This document shows, in pieces, positions 28,140-37,265 of a stretch of DNA of 64,000 nucleotides (positions within the stretch are counted from its first letter, which is position 1; the number at the start of each line of letters is the position of its first letter). The position numbers and the translations under genes were made by a program. The notes below the pieces were generated by a model. That model worked only from the letters and a program-made list of their open reading frames with translations. It made no database searches and was not told the origin of the DNA. The DNA is from an uncultured Amaricoccus sp. (GTDB lineage: Bacteria > Pseudomonadota > Alphaproteobacteria > Rhodobacterales > Rhodobacteraceae), in NCBI RefSeq assembly GCF_937891315.1, contig NZ_CALAGI010000060.1, forward strand, positions 1-64,000, in the 5' to 3' direction.

Positions 28140-29201
28140 TCACCCGTGGCGGAGGCTGCGGCCGGTTTCGCCGTCGAAGACCATGACCTTGGACGGGACC
28201 CAGGCGAGGGGGACGATCTCGTCGGCGACGAGGCGCTGGGTCACCGGGGCGGTGGCGCGCAGGCGGTGGCCGCCGGCCTCCAGGGTCACGATCTGCTCGA
28301 CACCGTGATTCTCGACATCGGCGACCCGGGCCGGCACGCCCGCGCCGCCGAGCGCGATATCCTCCGGGCGGATGCCGAAGATCAGCGGGCGATCCGGCGG
28401 CGCCCCTTCCAGCGCGAGCGCGAAGCCGTCCGGGCCAATCACCGCCCGCCCGCCCCGCGCCTCGCCGGGCAGGAGATTCATCGCCGGGCTGCCGACGGCG
28501 CGGGCGACGAAGGTGCTGACCGGATCGCTGTAGATCTCGCGCGGGGTGCCGACCTGAACCAGGCGCCCCTTGTCAAGGACGCCGATCCGGTCGCCCATCG
28601 ACATCGCCTCGATCTGGTCGTGGGTGACGAAGAGGAACGTGGCGCCGAGCGTCATCTGCAGGTCCTTGAGCTCGGCCCGGAGCGTCTCGCGCAGCTTGGC
28701 ATCGAGCGCGGACAGCGGCTCGTCCATCAGGAAGGCGCGAGGCGTGCGCACGATGGCGCGCCCGATCGAAACGCGCTGCATCTCGCCGCCCGACAGCCGG
28801 TCGGTCTTGCGGTCGAGCAGATGCTCGATCCGCAGCGTCTTGGCAACGCGGGCGACACGCGCGGCGATCTCGGCCGGCGGCGTGGCGCGGATCGGCGATT
28901 TCAGCGGGAATTCAAGATTTTGCCGCACCGTATAGCGCGGATAGAGCGAATAATGTTGCAGTACGATCGCCACGTCGCGCTCGGCGGCGCCCCAGTCGGT
29001 AACGTCGCGGCCGTCGATGAGGACGCGGCCGGCATCGGGCTTCTCCAGCCCGGCGACGAGGCGCAGCGTCGTGGTCTTGCCGGCGCCGGTCTCGCCCAGC
29101 AGGACGAAGAACTGGCCGTCGGCGACATCGAGCGAGACATCCTCGAGCGCGGACACACCGCCGAAGCGCACGCTCACTCCCCTGAGCTCGATCCGTGCCA
29201 T
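28140..29201 (-). CDS. ABC transporter ATP-binding protein, second ATPase of the operon
   Basis: 353 residues. Walker A GETGAGKTT (about 36-44; GPSG replaced by GETG), signature LSGGEMQRVSIGRA, Walker B AFLMDEPLSALDAK, and a C-terminal TOBE-type domain. Its start overlaps the previous gene's stop (TGATG, 29199-29203). Two separate ATPases with one permease pair suggest a heterodimeric motor, as in the glycerol GlpS/GlpT transporters; that parallel is inference. Last gene of the operon. Confidence 0.92.
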   Translation of the reverse strand: MARIELRGVSVRFGGVSALEDVSLDVADGQFFVLLGETGAGKTTTLRLVAGLEKPDAGRVLIDGRDVTDWGAAERDVAIVLQHYSLYPRYTVRQNLEFPLKSPIRATPPAEIAARVARVAKTLRIEHLLDRKTDRLSGGEMQRVSIGRAIVRTPRAFLMDEPLSALDAKLRETLRAELKDLQMTLGATFLFVTHDQIEAMSMGDRIGVLDKGRLVQVGTPREIYSDPVSTFVARAVGSPAMNLLPGEARGGRAVIGPDGFALALEGAPPDRPLIFGIRPEDIALGGAGVPARVADVENHGVEQIVTLEAGGHRLRATAPVTQRLVADEIVPLAWVPSKVMVFDGETGRSLRHG

Positions 29202-30313
29202 CAGAGCCGTACCCCCAGAGACGCGCCGGTCGCGCTATCGAAGATATGGAGCCGCGACGGATCGAGCCGAAGCCAGACCGGCTGACCCGGCCGCGGCACG
29301 AAGCCCGAACGGGTGCGGGCGCGCAAGGTGACGCCACCAAGCCTGGCATCGACGATATCGTGCGAGCCGAGCGGCTCGATGATATGCGCCTCGGCCGGGG
29401 TGAAGCCGTCGCGCGCTTCCAGCGCGACCTCGATCGCCTCGGGCCGCACACCAAGCGCGAGGCCCCGGCCCGCGCCACCCTTGGCCGCGACCTGGCCGAG
29501 CAGCGCGGACGGCACGGCGAACGGCGCCGCGGCGCCGGCGGCGGTGACCGAGGCGGCGCCGCCGACTTCGGCCAGCGTCGCCTCGGCGACGTTCATCACC
29601 GGACTGCCGACGAACTGGGCGACGAAGAGATTGACCGGATCGGCATAGACCTCCGCCGGGGTTCCGACCTGTTGCAGCACGCCGCCATGCATGACGACGA
29701 TGCGGTCGGCGAGGCTCATCGCCTCGATCTGGTCGTGGGTGACGTAGATCGTTGTCGAGCCCTGCTCGACATGCAGCCGCTTCAGTTCGGCGCGCATCTC
29801 CTCGCGGAGCTTGGCATCGAGGCTGCCGATCGGCTCGTCCATCAGCATCGCCTTCGGGTTGCGCACCAGCGCCCGGCCGATCGCGACGCGCTGCAGATCC
29901 CCGCCCGACAGCGCCGAGGGGCGACGGCGCAGGAGATGCGTGGTCTGGAGCACCTTGGCCACGCGGCGCACTGTGGCATCGACCTCGGCGCGCGGCCGGC
30001 CGACGGCGCGCAGCGGAAAGGCCATGTTCTCGTAGACCGTCATATGCGGATAGAGCGCGAAGGACTGGAAGACGAAGGCGATGTCCCGCTCCTCCGGGCG
30101 CCTGTCCTGCACCGGCTGGCCGGCGAGCAGGATCTCGCCCGAGTCGATCGTCTCGAGGCCCGCGATGGCGCGCAGGGTGGTGGTCTTGCCGCAACCGGAC
30201 TGCCCGAGAAAGACGATGAACTCGGTCTCCTCCACCGTCAGATTGACGTCCTTGATCACATGCAGCGCGCCGAAATACTTGTCGACGCTTCGAAGCTCGA
30301 TCCGGGGGCTCAC
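29201..30313 (-). CDS. ABC transporter ATP-binding protein, first ATPase of the operon
   Basis: 370 residues; Walker A GQSGCGKTTT (about 37-46), signature LSGGDLQRVAIGRA, Walker B AMLMDEPIGSLDAK, TOBE domain at the C terminus. The start is GTG at 30313, within a GTGA overlap with the stop of the small membrane protein gene, so translation is coupled. It pairs with the product of 28140-29201. Confidence 0.92.
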   Translation of the reverse strand: MSPRIELRSVDKYFGALHVIKDVNLTVEETEFIVFLGQSGCGKTTTLRAIAGLETIDSGEILLAGQPVQDRRPEERDIAFVFQSFALYPHMTVYENMAFPLRAVGRPRAEVDATVRRVAKVLQTTHLLRRRPSALSGGDLQRVAIGRALVRNPKAMLMDEPIGSLDAKLREEMRAELKRLHVEQGSTTIYVTHDQIEAMSLADRIVVMHGGVLQQVGTPAEVYADPVNLFVAQFVGSPVMNVAEATLAEVGGAASVTAAGAAAPFAVPSALLGQVAAKGGAGRGLALGVRPEAIEVALEARDGFTPAEAHIIEPLGSHDIVDARLGGVTLRARTRSGFVPRPGQPVWLRLDPSRLHIFDSATGASLGVRL

Positions 30314-30510
30314 GCGGGATCCTCGTCGCGCGACGTCGGCGCGCGCAGCTTCGTCAGGACCGAAAAGGCGATGAGACCGGCGAGGATGATGACAACGCCA
30401 TAGCGATGCAGGAAGTCGCTCCAGGGTTGGCAGAGTGCGATGATGCCGAACACCATGGTGATCTCCGATGCCGGGACCAGCCAGCGGTGGTTGAGCTCGG
30501 GAAAGGTCAT
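30310..30510 (-). CDS. 66-residue two-helix membrane protein of the ABC transporter operon
   Basis: MTFPELNHRWLVPASEITMV begins a short protein with two hydrophobic helices (about 15-30 and 36-54) and a charged tail ending RAPTSRDEDPA. It overlaps the permease gene by ATGA (30507-30510) and the ATPase gene by GTGA (30310-30313). That double coupling is strong evidence that it is real. Small membrane proteins also occur in glycerol-type ABC operons with two ATPases, but I see no clear family signature. Probably an accessory subunit of the transporter. Confidence 0.75.
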   Translation of the reverse strand: MTFPELNHRWLVPASEITMVFGIIALCQPWSDFLHRYGVVIILAGLIAFSVLTKLRAPTSRDEDPA

Positions 30511-31466
30511 TTGCGGATCGCTCCGAAGGACATGCCGCGCAGCAGATGGTTGCGCAGCAGGAAGGTGAAGACCGCCACCGGCAGCAGGAAGAGCACGGTA
30601 CCCGCGGCGATCACCGTCCAGTCCGGCAGTCCCGATCCGACCTGGGAGGGGATGAAGGGCGGCGCGGTCTGCGCGCGCCGGTTGGTCATGATCAGGGCGA
30701 AGGCATATTCGTTCCAGGCGGTGATGAAACAGAAGACCGCCGTCGCCGCGATGCCGGTCGTCGCCTCGGGCAGCACGATGCGGAAGAACGCCTGCATCCG
30801 GGTATAGCCATCGACCAGCGCCGCGTCCTCGTATTCCTTGGGGATCTCGTCGATGAAGCCCTTCATCAGCCAGACCGCGAAGCTGAGGTTGAAGGCGGTA
30901 TAGAGCAGGATCAGCCCCAGATGCGTGTCGTTGAGCCCGACGGCGCGATACATGAGGAACATCGGGATCGCGACCACGATGGGCGGCAGCATGCGGGTCG
31001 AGAGGATGAAGAACAGCCAGTCCTGTTCGCCTTTCACCCGGAAGCGCGAGAAGCCATAGGCGGTCAGCGTGCCCATCGAGACGGCGAGCAGCGTCGAGAT
31101 GGTGGCGACGATCAGACTGTTGAGAAAGCGGCTGGGATAGCCCGAGAGCTGCACCACGCCCTTGCCCGAACGCACCACCTTCTCGCCGCCTTCCAGCACC
31201 AGCCGCTCCCACCAGGGCGCGGCGGCGAGTTGCTCCGGCGTCGCGGGCTCGCGCAGCTGGCTGCGCTTGACCATCAGCTTGACGAAGGCCGAGACCTCGG
31301 GCTCGAACAGCACGGTCGGCGGGACGGTGGTGGCGAGGTTGCGCGGCTTGAAGGCGGTGGCGGTGATCCAGAGGATCGGCGCCAGCGTCAGGAAGGTCAC
31401 GATCAGCAGGGCGGTGATCGCGAGACGGTGGCGAAACACCTCGCCCTTGGCTCGAACGGCGGCCAC
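30507..31466 (-). CDS. Sugar ABC transporter permease, MalG type
   Basis: 319 residues with six membrane segments and a large insert after the first helix (about residues 45-95, with WWERLVLEGGEKVVRSG), longer than in MalG. The ATPase-contact loop is EYEDAALVDGYTRMQAFFRI near residue 215. It starts 1 base after the stop of the MalF-type gene and overlaps the small membrane protein gene. Confidence 0.92.
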   Translation of the reverse strand: MAAVRAKGEVFRHRLAITALLIVTFLTLAPILWITATAFKPRNLATTVPPTVLFEPEVSAFVKLMVKRSQLREPATPEQLAAAPWWERLVLEGGEKVVRSGKGVVQLSGYPSRFLNSLIVATISTLLAVSMGTLTAYGFSRFRVKGEQDWLFFILSTRMLPPIVVAIPMFLMYRAVGLNDTHLGLILLYTAFNLSFAVWLMKGFIDEIPKEYEDAALVDGYTRMQAFFRIVLPEATTGIAATAVFCFITAWNEYAFALIMTNRRAQTAPPFIPSQVGSGLPDWTVIAAGTVLFLLPVAVFTFLLRNHLLRGMSFGAIRK

Positions 31467-31467
31467 C

Positions 31468-32379
31468 TCAGCGCTCCTTCACCTTGTTGAGGTATTTCAC
31501 GTAGATGTTGGTGATCGCCAGCACCATGATCAGCACGATATAGGCGAAGGCCGAGCTGACGCCGGTCTGCCATTGCTGGAAGGCCATCTTGTAGAGGCGG
31601 ATCGAGATCACTTCGGTCGTCGGCTGGCTGGCGAGGATATAGGCGATGTCGAAGGTCTTGAACGCCTCCATGGTGCGGAAGATGATCGCGATCATCAGGA
31701 TCGGCGCGACCAGCGGCAGGGTGATGCGGAAGAAGGTATAGAGCGGGCCGGCGCGGTCGATCGCCGCCGCCTCGTACAGATGCTTCGGCACCGCCGAGAG
31801 GCCGGCGAGCGAGAGCAGCATGACGAACGGCGCCCACATCCAGATATCGGCGATGGCGATCGCATAGAGCGCCATCCGCGGGTTCGCCAGCCACTCGAAA
31901 TTGCCGAGGCCAAAGGCGTAGTTGATGATGCCGAAGGACGGGTCGTAGAGCAGCTTCCAGAAGAGGCCGACCACCGCCATCGACAGCATCATCGGCAGCA
32001 GCAGGAGCGTCGTGAGCAGCCCCTTCAGCGGGATCGGGCGGTTGAGCAGCAGCGCGACGCCGAAGCCGACCACCACCTGACCGGTGACCGAGATGATCAC
32101 GTATTTCGCGGTGATGGTGAAATTTTGCCAGATGAACGGGTCGGACAGCAGGTCGCGATAGTTCTGGAGGCCGACGAACCTCGCCGGCTCGTTGGTCGAG
32201 GCGCGAAAGTCGGTGAAGGAATAGCCCAGCGAATAGATCAGCGGGAAGATATTGAAGAGGATCAGGAAGGCGATCGTCGGGATGATGAAGAGATTGCGGA
32301 TCGCAAGATCGCTCATCCCCCGGGAGCGCGGGGCACGGGCCGTCTCGACCTGGCCCGTGGCCAGCGAATTGATTGCCAC
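31468..32379 (-). CDS. Sugar ABC transporter permease, MalF type
   Basis: 303 residues with six membrane segments; the ATPase-contact loop reads LYEAAAIDRAGPLYTFFRIT near residue 205. The cytoplasmic N terminus (about 30 residues) is polar. It lies 78 bases downstream of the binding-protein gene and directly before the second permease, as in typical CUT1 operons. Confidence 0.92.
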   Translation of the reverse strand: MAINSLATGQVETARAPRSRGMSDLAIRNLFIIPTIAFLILFNIFPLIYSLGYSFTDFRASTNEPARFVGLQNYRDLLSDPFIWQNFTITAKYVIISVTGQVVVGFGVALLLNRPIPLKGLLTTLLLLPMMLSMAVVGLFWKLLYDPSFGIINYAFGLGNFEWLANPRMALYAIAIADIWMWAPFVMLLSLAGLSAVPKHLYEAAAIDRAGPLYTFFRITLPLVAPILMIAIIFRTMEAFKTFDIAYILASQPTTEVISIRLYKMAFQQWQTGVSSAFAYIVLIMVLAITNIYVKYLNKVKER

Positions 32380-32457
32380 GGCGGGCCTCCGGGACGTCGG
32401 TACTGCGTCAATGGCGAAAGGAGGAGAGCCGAGGCCCTCCTCCGGCGTTCGCGGCCG

Positions 32458-33768
32458 TCAGTTGATGCGGCCGTATTTCTTGAAAGTCTCGGTCCAGTCC
32501 GCGGCCAGCGCGTCCAGCACCTCCTTGGCCGTGCCCTCGCCGCCGACGACATACGGATAGAGCCGCTGGTTCATCTGGCTGAGGAGCTCGGCATATTCCG
32601 GCACCGCCCAGAAGTCCTTCACCTTGAACATCGTCTGGTAGAAGGCCTCGTTGTAGGGCGTCGCCTCGCGGAACTCCTTGCTTTCGAGCACGGCGGCCGA
32701 GGCGGTATAGCCGCCAAGCTCGGCCCAGCGCTTCTGGGTGTCGTCCTTGATGAACCATTCGAGGAATTTCATCGCCTCGTCCTGGTTCTGGGAATAGGAG
32801 ACCACCGAGATCCCCTGCCCGCCGAGCGCGGCGAACTGGTCGCCGTCCGGCCCCGCCGGGTTGGCGAAGAAGCCCGTCTCCTTGGCGTGCGGATTCGTCG
32901 CCTCGTTCAGGAGCGCCGGGAAGAAGGCGAAGTAGTTCATGCTCATCGCCGCGAGGCCTTCGGTGATGGCCTGATTGTCCTCGACGAAGAAGGTCTTGGC
33001 CCAGCCCGGCGGCGTGAAGCCATAGAGCGCGCGATAGGCTTCGAGCGCGGCGACCGCCTTGTCCGAATTGATGTAGCCCTCGACCTGATAGGTCTCGGCA
33101 TTGCCGAGATCGCCGCCGAAGGAAAACAGCGCGTTCTCGAAGCCCATCGCCATCGCGTCGTAGGAATTGTCGGTATAGATCGCGATGCCGTAGCGCTTCT
33201 CGTCCGGGCGGTAGAAGAATTCCGCGATGTCATGCAGCTGCTGCCAGTTCGTCGGCGGGGCGAGATCGTAGCCGTACTTGGCCTTGAACGCCTCCATCTC
33301 CTTCGGATCCTCGAACCAGTCCTTGCGGTAGGACCAGCCGACGGCGTCGCCCTCGGCCGGGATCGCCCAGTATTTTCCGGAGTTGCCGGGATATTCGGCG
33401 TAGTATTTCACGGTCGCCGGCGCCATCACCTCGCCGACCTTGTGCTGGTTGAAGAAGTCGGTCAGGTCGACATAGTGACCGGCCGTCGAGGCGGCGCCGA
33501 GCCACTGGCTGTCGCCGACGATCAGGTCGTAGGCCGAGCCCTTGGCGTTGAATTCGGTGAAGGCCTTGGTCTGGAAGTCGGCCCAGGGCGTGGTCTCGAC
33601 GGTGACGGTGACGCCGGTCTCGGCCTCGTATTCGTTCACCAGTTCCTGCAGGTAGTTCGCAGGATCCCATTCGGCCCAGAAGATCGTCAGCTCCTGCGCC
33701 GCCGCGGGCAAGGCGGCCAGAGCCGCAAGCGCGCCGCCGGCCAGAAGGCCGACCATTCGTCTCGTCAT
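32458..33768 (-). CDS. ABC transporter extracellular sugar-binding protein
   Basis: 436 residues. Signal peptide MTRRMVGLLAGGALAALAAL then PAAAQE, cleaved near AAA-Q. The mature protein (LTIFWAEWDPANYLQELVNE) is a family 1 solute-binding protein; SPKM-like carbohydrate motifs are not diagnostic, so the ligand is unknown. First gene of a six-gene minus-strand operon (binding protein, two permeases, small membrane protein, two ATPases) that converges on the isomerase/dehydratase operon. Two TGGT-N3-ACCA sites lie upstream. Confidence 0.92.
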   Translation of the reverse strand: MTRRMVGLLAGGALAALAALPAAAQELTIFWAEWDPANYLQELVNEYEAETGVTVTVETTPWADFQTKAFTEFNAKGSAYDLIVGDSQWLGAASTAGHYVDLTDFFNQHKVGEVMAPATVKYYAEYPGNSGKYWAIPAEGDAVGWSYRKDWFEDPKEMEAFKAKYGYDLAPPTNWQQLHDIAEFFYRPDEKRYGIAIYTDNSYDAMAMGFENALFSFGGDLGNAETYQVEGYINSDKAVAALEAYRALYGFTPPGWAKTFFVEDNQAITEGLAAMSMNYFAFFPALLNEATNPHAKETGFFANPAGPDGDQFAALGGQGISVVSYSQNQDEAMKFLEWFIKDDTQKRWAELGGYTASAAVLESKEFREATPYNEAFYQTMFKVKDFWAVPEYAELLSQMNQRLYPYVVGGEGTAKEVLDALAADWTETFKKYGRIN

Positions 33769-33879
33769 CTCGCATTCCTCCCTATCGCGTCGCGCAGTCC
33801 TTCGGACCGTCTTCTCTTGTCGGTCAGCGGGGGACGCACACCGGAGCAGCCGCCCCCGGGCCGTTGCTTCGTAGGGAGT

Positions 33880-33909
33880 TTGGTACTACCAGTCCGGATG
33901 CGCTGTCAA
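33880..33909 (-). promoter_or_regulatory. Predicted promoter of the ABC operon with GntR/FadR-type operator C
   Basis: Minus strand: perfect -35 TTGACA (33904-33909), 18-base spacer, -10 TACCAA (33880-33885). The palindrome TGGTACTACCA (33881-33891) lies over the -10, the same geometry as operator A. It is about 113 bases upstream of the binding-protein ATG. Confidence 0.7.
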
Positions 33910-34055
33910 GCGATCCGTTCATGGTCGGCGCGCTGTTTCGGGTCAAAAATCATTGATTGCATTAACTAATAATGTCACAAGCAAGGCGAAATCATCATTT
34001 CACCGCCAGCTTGCCTCTTGAGCATGTCCGGGTTTCGGGATGGATTGACACCTAT

Positions 34056-34066
34056 TGGTCTGACCA
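34056..34066. promoter_or_regulatory. GntR/FadR-type operator D
   Basis: TGGTCTGACCA, within ATTGGTCTGACCAGAT, lies 175 bp from operator C, just beyond the stop of the TetR gene at 34073. No good promoter overlaps it, so it may be an auxiliary site for looping with operator C. Confidence 0.6.
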
Positions 34067-34072
34067 GATCAA

Positions 34073-34714
34073 CTACTCGGAACGGACCTCCACCTTCTCC
34101 TCGGCGGCGGCGCGGGTTAAAGCACGGGCGGTCCAGAGCGCGACCTCGCACACCGCGTCGTCGCCGAGGCCCCAGATGTCCTTGAGCACGACGATCGATT
34201 CCACCCCGAACACCAGCGACAGGGCCTGCGCGAGTCGTCGCTCCGCCGCTCCCGCCGGGCGGCCGCGCGTGTTGGTGATGGCCAGCTCCAGCAGCTCGAT
34301 CCGGTGGCCGCGCCCCCGGCGCCCGCGCGGCGGCGCATCGTCACCGTGCTCGAGCGACTGGCGCAACGCGGCGCGGAACGTGGCCTCGCTGGCGAGCAGC
34401 CGCGGGAACGAGGTCTCGAACAGCGAGGCGACCCGTGCCTCCCGCCCCGCGTCGGGCGGGGTCCAGTCGAGCACCGGACCGAGCGCCTCGGCCACCACGG
34501 CGCGCACCATGACGTCGCGCGTCGGAAAGTAGCGGTAGGCGGTGGAGCGCGAGACCCCGGCCCGCTCCGCCACCTCGCTGACCGTGGGCGAGCCGCCCTC
34601 GCGCAGCATCTCGCTCGCCGCCTCGACCATCAGGCGGAACGTCCGGGCGCGCGGCCCCTTGGCGGGAACCGCGACCGGACGGTCTATCTCGATACGTTGA
34701 CTCGGGACAGTCAT
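34073..34714 (-). CDS. TetR/AcrR-family regulator of the UPF0261 operon
   Basis: 213 residues. The DNA-binding domain lies at about 24-70 ([40 protein letters not shown]). The C-terminal domain is Arg- and Ala-rich with no identifiable ligand. It is divergent from the UPF0261 gene with 87 bases between starts. The ATG at 34714 has no evident ribosome-binding site and is embedded in an inverted repeat, so a leaderless message or autoregulation is possible. Confidence 0.88.
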   Translation of the reverse strand: MTVPSQRIEIDRPVAVPAKGPRARTFRLMVEAASEMLREGGSPTVSEVAERAGVSRSTAYRYFPTRDVMVRAVVAEALGPVLDWTPPDAGREARVASLFETSFPRLLASEATFRAALRQSLEHGDDAPPRGRRGRGHRIELLELAITNTRGRPAGAAERRLAQALSLVFGVESIVVLKDIWGLGDDAVCEVALWTARALTRAAAEEKVEVRSE

Positions 34715-34736
34715 GTCATTACGGTACTAATGTCCC
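34704..34736. promoter_or_regulatory. Nested inverted repeats, candidate TetR operator
   Basis: Outer arms GGGACA (34704-34709) and TGTCCC (34731-34736); inner arms CATTA (34717-34721) and TAATG (34728-34732). They span the TetR start codon and the divergent promoter region, next to a possible plus-strand -35 TTGACT (34697-34702). Confidence 0.5.
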
Positions 34737-34801
34737 AAAATCGGATCAAGCACAAACGGGACCGGCCCGGCGAAGGGCCGTCGGGGGAGGAGGGCCGCGC
34801 G

Positions 34802-35998
34802 ATGCGGCGTACGCACGTGGTCGGCACCGCCGACACCAAAGGCGAGGAAATGGCCTGGCTCGCGGACTGCCTCCGCGCGCGCGGCGTCGCCGTCACCATG
34901 GTCGATATCGGTATCCGCGCGCCGACGATCGCGGTGGACGTGCCGGCGGCGGAGGTCGCCGCGCATCACCCGGACGGCGCGACGGCGGTGCTCGGCGGCG
35001 AGGACCGGGGCGCGGCGGTCGCGGCGATGGGTCGGGCCTTCGCCAGCTTCATCGCCCGGCGGTCGGACGTCGCCGGGGTGATCGGCATCGGCGGCGGCGG
35101 CGGCACCTCGATCGTGACGGCGGGGATGCGCGCCCTGCCCTACGGACTGCCGAAGCTCATGGTCTCGACGCTCGCCTCCGGCGACGTCGGGCCTTATGTC
35201 GGCATTTCCGATCTCGTGATGATGCCGGCGGTCACCGATCTCGCCGGACTGAACCGGATGAGCCGGATCGTGCTCCACAACGCGGCGGAGGCGATGGCCG
35301 GGATGGTCGCCCACCCCGCGCCTCCGGCGGCCGGCAAACCCGCCATCGGCCTCACCATGTTCGGCGTCACTACCCCGTGCGTCACCGCCATCGCCGCCGC
35401 CTTGCGCGACAGATACGACTGCCTCGTCTTCCATGCCACCGGTACCGGCGGGCGGACGATGGAGAAGCTCGCCGATGAAGGCGTCCTCGACGGCGTGCTC
35501 GACATCACGACGACCGAGGTCGCGGATCTGCTGCTCGGCGGCGCGCTGCCGGCGACCGAGGACCGGTTCGGCGCCATCGCCCGGCACCGCCTGCCCTGGG
35601 TCGGCTCGGTCGGCGCGCTCGACATGGTGAATTTCGGGGCGCCCGAGACGATACCGGCCCGCCATGCCGGGCGGCGCTTCTACCACCACAATCCGCAGGT
35701 GACGCTGATGCGCACCACGGTGGAGGAGAACGCGGCGATCGGCGACTGGATCGCCGCGCGGCTGAACCTCTGCGAGGGACCGGTGCGCCTGCTGCTGCCC
35801 GAGGGCGGGGTCTCGATGATCGACGCGCCGGGCCAGCCGTTCCACGACCCGCGAGCCGACGCCGCCCTGTTCGCCGCGCTGGAGCGCGGGATCAGGCGGA
35901 CCGAGGCGCGGCGCGTCGAGCGGTTGCCATTCCACATCAACGATCCGGCCTTCGCCGAGGCCGCGGTCGCCACCTTCCGATCCCTCCTCAAGGACTGA
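34802..35998 (+). CDS. Tm-1-like/UPF0261 ATP-binding-domain protein
   Basis: 398 residues. N-terminal [20 protein letters not shown], then the Gly-rich loop [19 protein letters not shown] (about 97-115), [14 protein letters not shown], and C-terminal [19 protein letters not shown] and [14 protein letters not shown]. This is the Tm-1-like family (plant virus-resistance Tm-1 has the same fold), whose bacterial role is unknown. GGGGGAGGAGGG lies before the ATG. It is followed after 5 bases by a PEP-hydrolase-like gene; the two are separate domains of Tm-1, so they probably act together. Confidence 0.88.
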   Translation: MRRTHVVGTADTKGEEMAWLADCLRARGVAVTMVDIGIRAPTIAVDVPAAEVAAHHPDGATAVLGGEDRGAAVAAMGRAFASFIARRSDVAGVIGIGGGGGTSIVTAGMRALPYGLPKLMVSTLASGDVGPYVGISDLVMMPAVTDLAGLNRMSRIVLHNAAEAMAGMVAHPAPPAAGKPAIGLTMFGVTTPCVTAIAAALRDRYDCLVFHATGTGGRTMEKLADEGVLDGVLDITTTEVADLLLGGALPATEDRFGAIARHRLPWVGSVGALDMVNFGAPETIPARHAGRRFYHHNPQVTLMRTTVEENAAIGDWIAARLNLCEGPVRLLLPEGGVSMIDAPGQPFHDPRADAALFAALERGIRRTEARRVERLPFHINDPAFAEAAVATFRSLLKD

Positions 35999-36003
35999 CG
36001 CAT

Positions 36004-36849
36004 ATGGCAGCCATTCCCCGCGCCCGCATTCTCGAACGGCTGCGAGGCCTGATCGCGGCGGGTGTGCCGATCGTCGGCGGCGGCGCCGGCACCGGCCTTT
36101 CCGCCAAGGCCGAGGAGGCGGGCGGCATCGACCTCATCATCATCTACAATTCCGGGCGCTACCGCATGGCCGGGCGCGGCTCGGCATCCGGGCTGCTCGC
36201 CTACGGCAACGCCAACGAGATCGTCAAGGAAATGGCCCTCGAAGTGCTGCCCGTGGTGAAATCGACGCCGGTGCTGGCCGGCGTGAACGGCACCGACCCC
36301 TTCGTGCTGATGCCGCGCTTTCTGGCCGAGCTTCGGGACATGGGCTTCTCCGGCGTGCAGAACTTCCCGACCATCGGCCTCTTCGACGGCCAGATGCGGC
36401 GCAGCTTCGAGGAAACCGGCATGGGCTACGGACTCGAGGTCGAGATGATCGCCGCCGCCCACGCGCTCGACCTCCTGACCACGCCTTACGTCTTTGATCC
36501 CGACGAGGCGGCGGCGATGACCGCGGCCGGGGCGGACATCATCGTCGCGCACATGGGCGTGACCACGGGCGGCGCGATCGGCGCGAGTTCGGGCAAGTCG
36601 CTTGCCACCTGCGTTGGCGAGATCGAGGCGATCGCGGCGGCGGCGCGGGCGGTCCGTCGGGACGTGATCGTGCTCTGCCACGGCGGGCCGATCGCGATGC
36701 CGGAGGATGCGCGCTTCATCCTCGACCGCTGCCCGTCCTGCCATGGATTCTATGGCGCGAGCTCGATGGAACGCCTGCCGGTCGAGACCGCCATCGCCGA
36801 CCAGACCCGCGCCTTCAAGGCGCTCACGCGCGAAGGGAGCAAGCGATGA
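36004..36849 (+). CDS. Phosphoenolpyruvate hydrolase-family TIM-barrel protein
   Basis: 281 residues matching the C-terminal domain of Tm-1-type proteins: [108 protein letters not shown]. The family is annotated as PEP-hydrolase or aldolase-like, but the chemistry is unproved. Its stop overlaps the start of the cupin gene (ATGA), so the operon is tightly packed. Confidence 0.88.
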   Translation: MAAIPRARILERLRGLIAAGVPIVGGGAGTGLSAKAEEAGGIDLIIIYNSGRYRMAGRGSASGLLAYGNANEIVKEMALEVLPVVKSTPVLAGVNGTDPFVLMPRFLAELRDMGFSGVQNFPTIGLFDGQMRRSFEETGMGYGLEVEMIAAAHALDLLTTPYVFDPDEAAAMTAAGADIIVAHMGVTTGGAIGASSGKSLATCVGEIEAIAAAARAVRRDVIVLCHGGPIAMPEDARFILDRCPSCHGFYGASSMERLPVETAIADQTRAFKALTREGSKR

Positions 36850-37262
36850 CCGACGTGAGGGACCTCTACAAATACCCGGGCGACGTCGATGCCTTTGGCT
36901 TCGACTGGGGTCAGCTGTCGGTGACGCTGGGGCCGACCGTCAACGGCGCGCGACGCTTCTCGGCCGCGGTGGTGACGGTGCCGCCGGGCCAGGGCCACGC
37001 GCGGCACAATCACCCGGGTTCCGAGGAGATCATCTATATCCTCGAAGGCGAGGGCGAGCAGATGGTCGAGGACGAGGCCGGCGCGCCGCATACCCAGACG
37101 GTGCGCGCGGGCTGCGCGGTCCTTATCCCCGAGAGCCGCTTCCACTCGACGCTGAACACCGGGGAGCGGACGATGCGGATCTTCGTCGTCTATGCGCCGG
37201 CCGGGCCGGAAGAGGCGCTGAGGGATCTGCCCGATTTCCGCCTGATCGCGCGGGAAGGCTGA
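36846..37262 (+). CDS. Cupin-domain protein
   Basis: 138 residues forming one cupin barrel. Motif 1 is [21 protein letters not shown] (His, His, Glu metal ligands visible in its first half, about residues 54-66). Motif 2 is [17 protein letters not shown] with the last His near 100. A metal-dependent isomerase, dioxygenase or sugar-binding role is possible; nothing in the sequence decides. It lies between the PEP-hydrolase-like gene (4-base overlap) and the M24 gene (3-base gap). Confidence 0.88.
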   Translation: MTDVRDLYKYPGDVDAFGFDWGQLSVTLGPTVNGARRFSAAVVTVPPGQGHARHNHPGSEEIIYILEGEGEQMVEDEAGAPHTQTVRAGCAVLIPESRFHSTLNTGERTMRIFVVYAPAGPEEALRDLPDFRLIAREG

Positions 37263-37265
37263 GGG

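Noticed and set aside
31162..33969. Open frame of 935 codons on the plus strand across the ABC permease and binding-protein genes
   Set aside because: Low-complexity composition and no motifs; the minus-strand genes beneath have signal peptides and transporter signatures.
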